DNA of 64,000 nt, from the NCBI GenBank assembly GCA_963995505.1, contig OZ023192.1, positions 6,307,001-6,371,000 of the forward strand, given 5' to 3'. Position 1 is the stretch's first letter. Each line of letters opens with the position of its first letter. The notes under the pieces were generated by a model. The model saw nothing but the letters and a program-made list of their open reading frames with translations, was not told where the DNA came from and made no database searches. The stretch is from Hypericum androsaemum (taxonomy: Eukaryota > Streptophyta > Magnoliopsida > Malpighiales > Hypericaceae). This document shows, one piece after another, positions 33,839 to 47,097 of this stretch. The translations under genes were made by a program, and so were the position numbers.

Positions 33839-36800
33839 TTACGGTATATTTTCATCTCCAATATGCTTAGAAGAACTAAAACTAAAATTGTTTAAGTCCT
33901 CTCCATCAGTGACATTCTCTGGAGTACCACTAGAATACCATTTAGCCCAAAACAGGTAGTGAAGGAAATTGAGGAAGCTAAGGATTGCTAGCATCCAGTA
34001 GAAGAGGTCAAGCCTGTCCTTGTTGAGATCATTATCACTAAGCCAACCATTTCTTGAAGATCTTGAGGTGATCTTGTTCACAAGTGAAACCAGAAATGAG
34101 CTCAAGTAAAACCCAAATGAGTAGGAGCAATAGGTCATAGCTGTTAGGAATGATTGCATCCCTTTCAATGACTGCTTGTAGAAGAACTCGATTAGGCCCA
34201 CAGCGGTTAGCATTTCGGATATCCCGAAAATCAAGAACTGTGGGGCGATCCAGAATATGGATATGACAGTGCCCAACTCTGCCGCGTCTCGCCTCTTCTT
34301 CTCCATGGTGGCCGCGGCCACCATGGAGAAGGTGGCGGTGAAGAGCCCCGCACCAATGCGTTGCAAAGGCGATATCCCGGACGCGTGGCCTGTGATCTTC
34401 CGCGCGAGGGGGACGAAGAACGCGTCGTAAAGAGGGACCACGAATAGGAGCATGATGTAGGGGATTGACTGGAGGGACGCTGGAGGGATGTGGAAGGAGT
34501 TGGCGAGCTTGGTGTTCATGGAACTGCCTTGTTGGACCGAAAAGGTTTGGAGCTGAGCCAGGATGGTGTTGAAGATTATTGTGCAAGCAAAAATTGGGAT
34601 GACCGAGATCAGGATCTTGACTTGTTCTACTTGAGTCACAGTGCACAATCTCCATGGACTCTCTTTTGCATTATTTCCATCTTGGATTTTGATGCAAGCT
34701 TTGTCCAGGAACCTGAAATTAAATAACACAATTTGTTCTTGTCATTTAATGGACCATTAAGAAAATCATCCACTTTGCAACAAAATACAAGAACAAAGGA
34801 AAAAACTCCATATTTGTGGACTATCTCAATTCGGAAAAAATCATGGACAAATGAGAGAGAGAAAATTTATGTTTGTTAAGATGAATCACATGAAATAGGA
34901 GATTTGATGCGTCTAATTCGAAACTTTTGAAGCCACCAATGACACTCTACCTAAATGGTAGCGGTAGGGGCTAGGGGAACTAGAAAAACCCGGAACTTTT
35001 TAAAAGCTCTCAGCGACGTAAACCTAGGGTGACCATGGTTCTTTTTCCGGAGAACCGGGGATTCCGAAACTGGATTCGAAATCGTGATTAAAAGTTCTAA
35101 AAACTGTCCTAGAATTTTCTAAAAAACTTATGGTTACGATTTTTTATTTTTTCAAAACCATAACTGGAGATTCCAACCCGTAATCAACTCCTTTATTCTT
35201 CAAAAATTATACTATCCATTATCAATTCTCTATTAATTAATTGTTCAATACATATACTCTCTCTATAAAAATAAGAGAAATACATGAACTTTAATTTTTT
35301 TGAAACTTAAGATACAAAATTTATTTAGAGGTAACTCTATCAATAATATATTTTCAACTCATAACAATTGAATCTAATTTTTTAAATATCTAATTACATA
35401 GATGAGTAGATAAGTTGGAATGGTTCGTGTTCAACTAGTCCATAATGCACGTCCGTCGATGGAAAACATACAATATTGCATGTCAACTGCCATGTTTCAA
35501 TTAGCGCTGGGGTCGGTTCTGAGGTTTTGTCTTCCGACAAAATTTTCACTGCTATCATTACACTAAATTTCGGATCCAATATGTATATTCCTTATAATTA
35601 TAGAACATGATCCTTGCAGTATATACATGCGACCGCTTGTGTACCAACTTTCGAAAGTAATAACTTTTTTTCCCTAGTTTATTTAAGTTTTGGTACTCAG
35701 ATTCAAATAATATTAAATCATATTAATAAATGGATCTCATAATTGTGTATTTTTATTCGTAAAACTTAAATACTAAACTAACTCAGAACGCCATTTTTGC
35801 AAGAACTTAAGCATCTATATTAATATCTATGAATATACAAGTGTATATGTATGTATTTATCATAGAAATTATATGGAAAAAAATATACAGGCAGACTGAA
35901 ATTAAATGATAATTTATGATTACCTGAATCTTTGAGTGTGAGACAAATGATCAGAACCATAAGACTTTCCGACTGTTTCGCTGTTCGATAGACAATTAGA
36001 GGTTCCATAAAGCACTTGCGGGTTAGATGGAGGGATAAGCTTCCTCTTTACTATGGCTGCTACAAAAACCTGAAATTGTTGAAAATGAAAAAAAAAGATA
36101 AAAAAATAAGTTGTACATGAGAAACTAAGTGGCAAGAAGAAGCAAATTCGAGTCCGGATTTTGCATTTTTTGGTATTTGTTTCGGAACATATAATATTTT
36201 CCTGAAAATTTACAAACGGAGTTTAAAAAATTATCAGCAATATGATTATATCTTAATCAATTAACTGAGAATTTAAATCACCTGAGCAATGGGGGTGAAG
36301 ATACTGCCTCGAGGGGGCTTGTTCCTATAATGAACAGTACCAAAGACCAAGCTGATAAGTCCCATAGCCATCGCAGCAGCAGAGACACCAAACCCTACAT
36401 CCATCCCGGAGTGTGTCTGGATCCAGACCAGAAGGGTCAGTGCCACGAGCTCGCCCACTGAGAATGCCAAGTAAGCGGCATTGAAGTACGTGGAGAGCTT
36501 CTTGGACTGGGTCGGGCTGGCCAAACCGAATTGGTCTGCCCCGTGGGCGACCATGTTCGGTTTGACACAGCCACTTCCCAGTGCCACGAGGTACAATGCC
36601 ACATAGAATATTAGAGCCTGGAGCCCTTTTGCTTCTTTGCAATTAGCCCCTTCAGTTAGGACGTCGCATTGAGGTGGTTTCAGTTGTGGGAGATGTGCTT
36701 GGACAGATAATAATATGAATCCCTGTAATGTAATAAATATTCAGATATGCAAAAAAAAAACTATTAATACAGTAATATGTATACATGACTGAGCTTAATT

Positions 36801-38485
36801 ATTATTTGTTTGCATATTGTTCCAACAAACTGGAAAGGGACTGATTGAAGAAATATTTCTTTTTTAGGGACCTTGTTTTTAAGTTGTGGCCAGCTATATG
36901 TCTTGTAGCAATTTCTTTAAGAAATGAAGTACTTAAAACTTGGCGGACGTTCGCATTTATTAAGCTCCATCTTAACATCCAAAGATATTAACCAACAAGC
37001 AGTTAGATCAACCGGCGAATCAATTCTCTATCTTAATCAAGAGATTGTTAGAGACATTAGAAATGCAACAATGTTAAAACTTGTTGAAAAATATTTATCA
37101 TCTTTCAAAAATCTTACCCGACCTGGTGCGTGTTCGAATAATAAATGGTACCCAAAAAATGGTATGATCCTAGTTATCTCTCTGAGAGATTTTGTTGCCT
37201 TTTTATGTGTTTCCTCGTAAAGGCTAGATGAGAGAAAGAGAGAGAGAGGCACATACAGAAAGTTCCACAAAGCCAAAGATGAGCATGGTCCAGAAGCAAC
37301 CAAGATAAGAGTCGGAGAGGTAACCACCAAGGAGGGCCAATATAAAGACTGTCCCAACAAAGTTGGTCACTACATTCGCTGAACTTGACAGCGACATGTG
37401 CATCTCATTTATCACGTATGTAATAAGGTTGTTCCCTACTGCTGCAATCCCCATTATCTCAAATGCTTGCAGCCCTGAATTCAAATCAATTAATCACGTC
37501 GTTAGAATCTTCGTATACAACTTTAAATTTAAGATAATTGGTAGCTAAAGTCTAATTCGTTATAAACGGAATCCATAAAGCATTGAACTCCGATAAGAGT
37601 GTTCGAATCTCGTGTATGGAAAAAAGTTAACTGATTTGCTTATTGGAAAAACGTCATCCGTTATTTAGTTTAGTTCAAGCAAGATCGGAAACTGAGAGGA
37701 GCTAGAAAATATAAATTTGGGTGTAAAGTTTGCTGTTGAAGGAAAATAAATCGGACAAAAATAGGACCATAAGGAATCTTTGAGACATTATTAGTCGGTA
37801 CTTCGAAGTGGCATCGAATGGCTTTCAAACAATCATATGCAATATTGATAGTTCAAGTTATAGTCTAGCGTCCTCAAATTTAAAAAAATCTAGGGTTCAA
37901 ATTCTAACAAATATAATAGTGTAAAATATTTACCTTCTAAAAAAATACGGATAGTTCCATTTAGGAAAGGTCGTCTAACGGGACGGGGTAAGCAATTTGA
38001 TTCATTTAAGTAAAATAACAGTCATCTATAGTTGCAAATATATATTATATCGGGTACTAGTTACAATTATTAACTTGTAACCAGACAATCACAAATTAAG
38101 AGATGAAAATGGTTGGGGTCAGAAATCAAGGAAATTTTAGACAAGAAAAACTATGCAAGCTAAATAGGGACAGAAAGAAGCTTAGAGATCCAATAAATTA
38201 TATCAAATTAGGTATAGGTCTAAGCTATGCACTCATGTGCATATTAACCTAAAACACAAGTACTTTGATAATTGACAACATATAGCATGATAAGAGATGA
38301 AATAAGATAATAAAGGCTAATTAAATATTACCAAGCACAAACAGCGCAGCCCTAGTGCCACCATGCTTGTTGGGGATAGAAGGTCTGCCTCTCCAATCAA
38401 CTGTACCATCTTCACTATTAATAACAATTTGCTTGCTGTTCATGATTTCTTCCTTGCTATTGTTCTCCCCACCCTCTCTCTCCAT
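33839..38485 (-). CDS. NPF4: NRT1/PTR family transporter, NPF4 subfamily
   Basis: This is a plasma-membrane-type major facilitator of the NRT1/PTR (NPF) family; NPF4 members carry nitrate, abscisic acid or gibberellin, or act as nitrate sensors. Five exons on the minus strand join without error to 610 codons: 38332-38485, 37257-37474, 36282-36722, 35924-36069, 33839-34712. The start MEREGGENN is the first ATG after a GA-rich leader. Near residue 30 is DWRGRPSIPNKHGG, then QAFEIMGIAAVGNNLITYV in TM1 and ALGSGCVKPNMVAHGADQF in the TM4-TM5 region. About 12 hydrophobic segments flank a charged loop (about residues 270-345). The ExxER motif of proton-coupled NPFs is absent, as in other NPF4 proteins. 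The conserved Pro between TM10 and TM11 is Leu (QSLKGMQS, about residue 502). The closest family is NPF4.3/NPF4.4; the substrate cannot be read from the sequence. Confidence 0.9.
37845..37946 (+). mobile_element. Probable diverged SINE-like copy in NPF4 intron 1
   Basis: TAGTCTAGCGTCCTCAAATT, then GGTTCAAATTC, then ATAATAGTGTAAAATATTTA and CCTTCT follow the same order as the SINE-like copies at 32740 and 54793. It is strongly diverged. Confidence 0.35.
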
Positions 38486-41400
38486 TCTCTCTCTCTCTCC
38501 CCCAAATTGGTATATGTATCTTTCTTGCTATAGAGAGAGAAAAGTTTGTCTTGCTCTTAGCTGAAGTTGAGGCATGCAATAGCAAGAGGCTCCATCCTTA
38601 ATTTATAGGACCACATCCCTTGCATAAAGGCCGCCTCTTTCATATTTCCTCTGAATTGACACGTTTTCAATATCTATTATAGTAACATAGATTTTTCAAA
38701 TTTACTATTTTGTTATAAATTTTTAACTCTTATAAATTTTTGATAGCTGTTGTTCACGTGGATTGTCATATTATCACTATTTCATCAAGAGAGGCTGAAT
38801 GTTTTAGAAATTTTTATGTTTGAAGTTTTCTTGACCAACATATTACAAAATTTTAAATTTACTGTTGGTGCATGTTTGAGTTTCTCTTTAGATTTATGTA
38901 TTTGGAGTTGCACCATAAAATGTAAGTGGGTTATTAGACTCGCGATGAAAGACTCACGATGAAAGGAGCTCCCTCGCAAAAGTTTTCAACCCAAACGCAC
39001 TTGAACCACGTGGACCGCACTTTTAATGCGGAATTAAATGAGCTTACTCAAAGAAGTTATTAATAATGGGCGTCGGTTAGCCTAACAAGTCATTCAATTT
39101 GTTCTTGATAAATCAAGATAATAGAGAACTATTTCCTTAAAAAAAGAAAATAGAGAAATATGGGTTAAATGTGTATATTAGTGAAAATCATATTCGAATC
39201 TGGATTAGTCAGTAGAGCGTGTGTTCGAAGATCAATTGGTCTATAAAAAAAATAGTATAGACCACAGAACCAACAAGCACCTATTAATTTTAAACAAATA
39301 ATTTTTTAGATCAACAAGAAAAATGGTGGTCTTGATTAATCAGAAGTTTGAGCTTGATCCCAAAATAAAACAATATTAAAATTTTATAAGGGATTTTTTT
39401 CGTTATTAAAAATTTATAATGGAAGTTTGAGTTTAATCATTTTAATAGATATTGGGATCCCATTTTTTTCCCAAAAAAATGATATAAACCATATAAAGTT
39501 TAATATGTGATGTCAAAATTGCAAGTGCATATAATACATTGTAGAGTTTGAAAGAATAAAAAAATGGAAAATAGAATAGATTTTTTTATCATATGCAACT
39601 GATTGTACAAATTACATACGTTTTTAATTTACAAGTACACCATTACAAAGAATTTAGCGTGGTATAAATATTAAATAGAATCAATTCAAAATACCATAGA
39701 AAAGGACAAATCATTTTTTAGAATATGTAGAAAGGATAATATACCAACATTTAGATTTAATTGGGACACGTGTGACCATCTAGAGGCTTCTTGTGGCCCA
39801 TTATCCATTTAACATTTTGTTCCCCGATTTCTTATAGAAAAGTTGAATTCGCTGTTGGATATTAGTTGACATTTGGACCGGCTCTTTTAGTGGCACACTA
39901 GCTAGTTGGACTTGTAAATATATAGTTCTCTCAATTGACTTTTCAATCAAATTTGATTGACCATTATATATGAAAGAACCCTTGCAAAAAGTATATATGA
40001 GTTATACTAGTTTAATCTAAATGTATTGAATTCGAACTCTTTTGAATTTACTGGTGTTGCATATTTGTTAAGTGAATTTTGTTATCTTTCTAAGGTTCTC
40101 TTGAGTTTAAAAATAAACTAGTTTGTATAAGTGAGTGTTCGGATACCATGTAGTATAAACAACAAAATATATACGAAACAACAGTTTTTCTCTCCCTTCT
40201 TATCCATATGCATGCGAGATACGCAGGATTTATGAGTCCATCCTCATCAATTTATGAGTCGGAGGAAAAAGTGGAGTCTTAACGTGGCAGAGTTATGATT
40301 TTTCCTGAGTTAGCTTTCGGTTCTTTCCGACTATTCGAAAAAATAGTTCTAACAATGACATTTTGGTCATTTGCTCGCGCGAATCATTTTAATTTTTTGT
40401 TATTTCAAACATTTTATTAATAAATGATGGTAATATCGGCACTCAATGATGGTACTACCAAAAGGTCATTTTGGTGTCAAACCCGAAGAGTATAAGAAAC
40501 GCCAAAATTCCAGTCCGTCTATGATCAGTTCAACTGGGAACTGAACTAAAAGAGAAAAAATAGACCAAACACACTGTCTTCCTCCTCCTCTCCCGAAAAA
40601 ATTTGACTCTAGTGTGTAGTTGTACGAATAACAAAGGAAAATATGTTAGAAAGAAATAAACCACTAATGATATAAAAGGGAAGGGTGGGTGACTATTGAC
40701 CAGAGTTTAAATTTTGATCACGACAAAAAATTACTTATAAAAAAAATATTGAATGTGAAAATCGAATTTTAATGTTTAATATTTTCTTTTTTGATACATA
40801 AAATATTATTAACCATCGAAAGATTGTGCATATGTACACTACCAATAGTACTATTAAGCACTAAGCATCGCCATAGTTTAATGTTTTTTATCTTTTTCTC
40901 TATCCTCTCTTTTTCACTTTACATTTTTCATGTTTAATGTTATATATCTTATCTTTTTTTCCTAAAAAAATATTTGGCATAATGACACAAGGCGACGAAA
41001 GTTCAGAGTTCATCCTGGTATAATTTTTGGTATAAAAATTTATCTTTAAAAAAAATTTCCTTTATCTCCAACCTTTCTTTTTCCCTTTTACAGTGTTAGT
41101 AACTTGGTATACAAGTTTTTGTAATCACTAGAAATGTCGTACAAAATGTCTTGTGTTTTTGTTCTGCTATGTGGAAATTACAGAAATATGTACATGTACA
41201 CTATACCTATAAAAAATTCACTAACAGTACGAGTTGCAATCTTATGAGAATTAAACCAGAAGTAAAATCGAACAACAAAAATCGAGAGATTTTTTTATAA
41301 GTAACAAAAATCGAGAGCTTAGGGACGACCACGTGTTTATTGTGCAATTAGTAAAAATGCAATGTTTCAGATTGTACTAGTATGTTTTTTGCAAATTAAT

Positions 41401-44400
41401 GATAGTCGGTAAACTTATGCCGGCGTAGGATCCATTTATTCAAATTAAAGGCAGGCAAAACTTATGAAGTTCGATAGACATTTAAAAAATAATAATTTTG
41501 TACTCCTACCAAAAATTAAACCATGATCGCTATCAATTTTCTATGTCTTATGTTATTAGGCCTAATCATGAAATTTGGTAGATAAATCAACAAAGTCGTC
41601 AATGAACTTATTTTCAAAGTGGCTTTTGGTACCAACAACTCTAAAATCAAAGTTAGTAATAAAATAAATTAGGAAATCAGCAGCTTGTATAGTTGGATGC
41701 CTGCCGACCATGATCATTGAGATTCTTGAGAAGTGAAAGAAGGAAAAAGATAGTATTTACTAGAATTCAATTTAATTTATTTATTCAAGTAATAAATAAT
41801 TTATATTATTGAGTTTCGAGTTTCACAAATGATATATATTTTTAAAAAGTATAACTTTTTAGTACTCTTAAAATTCGAACCCAGTTTTTCACGTCACTTT
41901 TTACCACTTGAGCTAACAAACAAATACACCCGGAATTAATTGTTTTATAATGAAAAAATAGAGAGTACTTTTAAAAAAAACTTGATGGGATTATGCATCA
42001 TCTCTGGATAGTGCAGTGCATTGTTCATTTTTATCGAGGTTCATGAATATTGGGGCAGATGGAGACAGAGAAACCAAGTTAAAAAGGTTGTCGGTTGTTA
42101 TCAAGCAACACAATTTGAAGGTTAAGTAATTAATCAATTATTAATATATCTCTCTGTCTGTAGTGCCTAGTTTTATACTCCATTAACTTTGTTCGAGAAA
42201 ATCGCAAAGTACAATATATTGCATTCTGAAACATGATTGACACTCGTTCGTGCTCCCAGCAATTGGTTCAATTAAATTAGTTCCTTTAATTGATAGCACG
42301 AAGCTAACTCTATAATAATGAAAAATAAATTAACTGAATGTTAATCCGGCATACAAAGTTGCCCTACATAATTACGTGTGCAACTACAAGAAAGGAAATT
42401 TCATCACATGGAGATATGATTCTTAACATTAGGAAAACTTGTCAAAGAGACTCATTTTGTAGTGTATATGATAAACCCCAAGTGTATATCTTTAGAGTCA
42501 TCAGCAATGGTAAAACAAGTATCTTTGGATCCTCGAGTCCTATTTCATTTCTTGTGCAGTGGAATTTCGGACATAAGACTAAATCTAGGATTCAAATTTG
42601 GGAGAAATACAATCTACTTATAAAAAATATATGAATGGCTCTCTTGCAAAACAAAATGGTGTCCAAGTTATTATTTGTCACTCTTCAAAAAAATTATTAT
42701 TTGGCCTATGTTTCTTGGCGTTTCTCAAATGTGCTTCATTATTGTACTAGGGCTACAAAATCATTATGTTTTTTATTAAGGGAAAATGATTATGTCACTC
42801 TATGTCTCTACGAGAGAACTTTGTTCAAAGTCAGATGTAAAATGAAGAGCCACTACATAGATCCAAAACGAAAAAAAAATACAGAGACTATTTGGGTAAT
42901 GATGCGAAATTTAGTGGGAAAATTTTACTTTAATAGTGCGTGATTTGGCGCATTTTTTATGGAGTATCAAAATTTTCAATACGAAAAATCTCTCACCAGT
43001 AGAGAAATTTTTGAACTCGAACTTACTGGGTAAAAATGACGTCAAACCTGAATTAAGCTTTTCCCGTATTTGATTGAAGAAATTGAGCTTAGCTTTCTGT
43101 TGAGAAGTCATTATAATGGGAATAAGAGGTCTTGGAGGATTCTGGGATCAAATAAGGATATGTCCCTTTGTCTCCCACTCTGTCTCCCGCTTTCTGGCTG
43201 GCTGAGTACCTATTGGCTATTTGCCTTGTAGCATTGTTTTTTTGGGTAAAATTCCACGTGAATACCTCGTGGTTTTAGTCTGTGACACAACAGTATAATG
43301 TGGTTTCAATTTCACAGATAAAGTGATGAAAATTTTATCTAATTAGTAATCAAATTACATTCGTTAGCTTCAGCTAATTAAATCATTTTATTTGTCATGT
43401 CACGTAATTATGTTTATCCACACGGCATGCTATGTCAATAAAATTATTAACCTGACCTCGGTAGAGAATGGTATGAGTGACTTGCAGCCTTGTACTACTT
43501 TCATTTTTTCCGGTCGATGCGGTACTTTAGGAGCCAAATTGATAGGCAGAGAATGGAAGAAATACCAAGGATCCCACATCACTTGTGAGCTTCCACTAAA
43601 TGAAGTTTGAGTCAAGCAAATTGGACGCTGCCACGTGTCAAATGGAGTAACCAGCTAGCAATGAGACACTGCTAAGATTCACTTTGTCATGGTTGGACTT
43701 GATTGATAAAGGAGCACTTCCTCTTGTCCTTCTTTCCCTAAAATTTATTTTCGTGAGCTGTTCATCGCCTGTAGAACTTTTTACAAGGGTTAAATACATT
43801 TTGCTGCTAAGTATTATTCGAAGTATCTATTTTACATCCTTTATTTGACAAACCCCCAGGAATGCTCGAACATAACCTTGTTTTTATACCTAATTCCTCT
43901 AGCCAAGCTCACTCTAAGCTCTAAGATCACTCTTCTCTCAAATAACACTGCCCCTTGTTTCACTTGTTTGTGTGCACCAGAAAACAAGGGAGTTGAGTTT
44001 TCAAATGTTCATTGTCGTTGAGTTCTAAAATTTATTGTAACAGATATATATGTGATTCAGGCGATATGTGCTTCATAACATTGACTGGTATAAAAAAAAG
44101 TGAGTACAACTACTTGCTATTTTGGCAATTTTTTTTATTGGTATATAAAATCTTATATATTTTTATATTAGTTGTATATGTAGAAGCTAAATTTTCAATA
44201 AATATTGATGTCATATTTATAATAGTATATGAGTTAACATTACAAAATGTTCGGTAATCTAAAGAGTCCACTCTTAGGTATAACCTTATTTACACGAGTT
44301 ATATTAAAATTTATATCAAAAAATTAAAAAGTCAAAGGTATAGCAAGGGTGGAATCTAACAAACTCTCTCATTAGCATCATATTTATAACAAACATATAA

Positions 44401-45750
44401 TAGCTAGATTCAAAATATTAAAAAACCTATTAAAAACAGTCTAAAAATTGGGAAGTTTAAGCATTTCGTAGAAAATTCATCTTTTCTTAAAAACCTAAAC
44501 ACCGTTCGTGGGCTTGCGGACTATTGGATAATGTATGATTCTCGGAATGCATATTGTACCACGTTACAAAGTTGAGTTTGAAAATATGGATACAAAGTGA
44601 CCACGTATTAAAAGTTTGTCAGCATCCACTTAAATTAACGGTAGATCTAGTTTTTCTTAGAAAATATTCTAACTTAATTAAGAAATATTAAATTTGAGCA
44701 ATTTGTATCACAGTAGAAATTCTTGTTGGAAGAATTATACTACTTTTCAAACATTTTATCCAGTTTGAACTTTAATTACTCGGTCTAGTGTTCTAACTAA
44801 TTCAAACATGGATTAGTCTGCTTTGCGGATGTTCTAACACATTGGACTATCTGCATAATAAACTTGGCCTTGTAGCTGACAACTCAAGACCCAATATTCA
44901 CAGTGCTTCTAAAGTAGTCAAAAAGCTGGGAAGGAAGTTGGGTTATCGGGCACTAGCTAGGGCTCCAATTAATATTTTGTGTGCACTAGCCGTTTTCCTC
45001 GGTGAATTGTTCTCTAATCCATTTTATTTTTTAAAAAAAATTTAGCCGGGTTGGCCTAAACTCTGGAATTCTAGACGACATTAGATTTTGTTACACTTCT
45101 AAGTAAAGTTTTGCCATTTTTACAAGAGGTGGGAATTGACCCACCGATTCCTAGAAAATAATGCAGAACCCGTTACGATCTTACCCACCTTGTGTTGATA
45201 ATCCATTTTTCTTTTGAATGCTCAAAAGTGCAAGGTTTTCCATTCCATTTTCTCCGTTGGGGACGTTCTAATCTCGGTACACCTTCCCCAACATAGCACT
45301 GCTGGGACAGAGAGATCTTAGTAGAAGGATGACATGAAAAAATATGATTGCTTTCTTTTCTGTTCACTATTAACGTTGGAGCTAGCTATATCACTGTATT
45401 GATTAATAGAGTATTTTTAATAAGTAGATTTGTTATGATATTAAACGAGAGATTGAAATCTGGTGGCTGGATTCTCCAATCCTCGTCTATTTCTTGACCG
45501 TTAAGCAGTTATTCCTTCTATAATTATTGAGTTAAGACATAATTAAGTTACAAAGTTCTTCTTCCATAAAATGTTGGAAATCTTCTACCCCAGCAAATCC
45601 TGGCGTTTTGGTCGAGATCCGCGATGAGAGTCGCTTAGGACTGGAGTAGGAAGGTCAAGATGACATTTGACGCCGGCAAGGGACGCTCGTGGTGGAGCAA
45701 CCTGGCGAAGAACCGGTTGAACCGGTGAAGGTAGGCAAGATTCGGAACAA
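38486..45750. other. About 7.3 kb of AT-rich intergenic DNA, no gene seen
   Basis: This stretch contains the NPF4 promoter side (first few hundred bases). The only long frames are short ones at 42338-42943 that lack any recognisable domain. A/T runs and short SINE-like pieces (about 39200-39250, 40690-40750 and 40975-41060, the last with GTTCAGAGTTCA) are scattered through it. No RNA gene was found. Confidence 0.45.
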
Positions 45751-45769
45751 ACCACATTTGTTGTTTGAA

Positions 45770-46340
45770 CTGGTTTGGTCGTGGTGCGGGGAAGTTTAAG
45801 GTTATTTCCTTTAGTCAAGAAGAGGGTTGCAAGCAATTAACAATCTTGATAATTATAGATGAGTTACCTTTTAAAATTGTAGAAGGTGAGAGATTTATAT
45901 ATATAAAGTACACTCATTATATCGCTAGGCTAAATATCCTTTGGCAGGTGAGGGATTTATTGGCTTTACCACTTACATTCAATCTAGGTCTGTGATGCCA
46001 CATGGAACAACAGTGGCTAAGTATTGCATGAAAATCTACTTTGATCAAATGACAAAGTTGAAGAGATCTTTGAAGGGCCAAAGGTTGTGCTTTATAACTG
46101 ATATTTGGACATCAACGCAAACTATGAATTACATGTGTTTAACCAGACAATTAATTGATAAGAACTAGAAGTATCAAAAAAAATAATTTTGAACTTTTGT
46201 CAAATTGACAACCACAGAGGAATGACAATTGGTAATAGTAATGAACAATTCTTAATTGAGTGAGGTATTAAAAAGACCTTTACTATCACCGTGGACAATG
46301 ATTCTTCAAACGATTCAACTATTCGCAATTTAACATTAAA
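45770..46340 (+). pseudogene. hAT-type transposase relic
   Basis: Conserved hAT (BED/RICESLEEPER-like) blocks appear in order across broken frames: ILIIIDELPFKIVEGE at about 45850-45890, SVMPHGTTVAKYCMKIYFDQ at about 45990-46050, GQRLCFITDIWTSTQTMNYM at about 46077-46135, then LNFCQIDNHRGMTIG at about 46190-46230 and KKTFTITVDNDSSND at about 46270-46315. Stops and shifts lie between them, and about 60 bp with GTGAGA...TTTGGCAG ends interrupts the DELPF block, possibly a small intron. The N-terminal zinc finger and C-terminal dimerisation domain were not seen. It is non-functional. Confidence 0.7.
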
Positions 46341-47097
46341 CATATTTAGTATTAAATTTTTAAATAATTTGAAATAACTCTAATTTATTGCACAGATTAT
46401 CACGAAACCAAAATTCTAATGTCATCACTTGCAATTCAACAAAATTCTATTTTTTTCAATTTAATATGGACCAACCAATCCAACCGCTCTTCTAATTTCG
46501 GGTTCAAGGCCTCAATGCCAGGCTGCGATCCGACGGTATTTTAAAAACAATGCTCAAGCCACCTGACCCATAGTTACTCACATTTGCGAACTCCTTAGAA
46601 AAGTATATGGCAATGGTACTAACATGACCTATTTAGTTACTATAAAGACGAGTGATCAACTCACCATGTTCACCTCCCTACATTCATCTGCATTCTTTAA
46701 GGTAGGAAAAAGTGTTAAGAGAGAATTGTCCCTTGGCCCGTAGGTCCTGACACAAAGTTAAGTGAATTGGGCTTATTTATAAATGTGAATAATGCACCTA
46801 CTCATAACCTTAAGATTCTGGGCAGAATATGGAAATTCCTATAAAAAGAACTGACGAAGTTGCCGGCCGGTAAGTCAAGATGAACATGATGAGACAATTG
46901 TGGGCTGTATAATCTGATTTGGTTGGGCAAGCTTATCATACTTGTAGAAGCTCGAGAAATCTTGTCCAGAAGCAGATGAACTGGGAGATGATGACACAAG
47001 TTTATATCACAATGTTACATTTTCCAGTTAGTTTCCAATGGAACAACTGATGCAATTACATGAGCTTTTCGTAGTATCCAGGAAACGAGCTTCTGCA

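Noticed and set aside
42338..42943. Two adjacent frames of 98 and 102 codons
   Set aside because: No domain, no conserved motif, AT-rich composition and no splice context.
44842..45045. 67-codon frame starting MDYLHNKLGL
   Set aside because: Short and not recognised, without supporting context.
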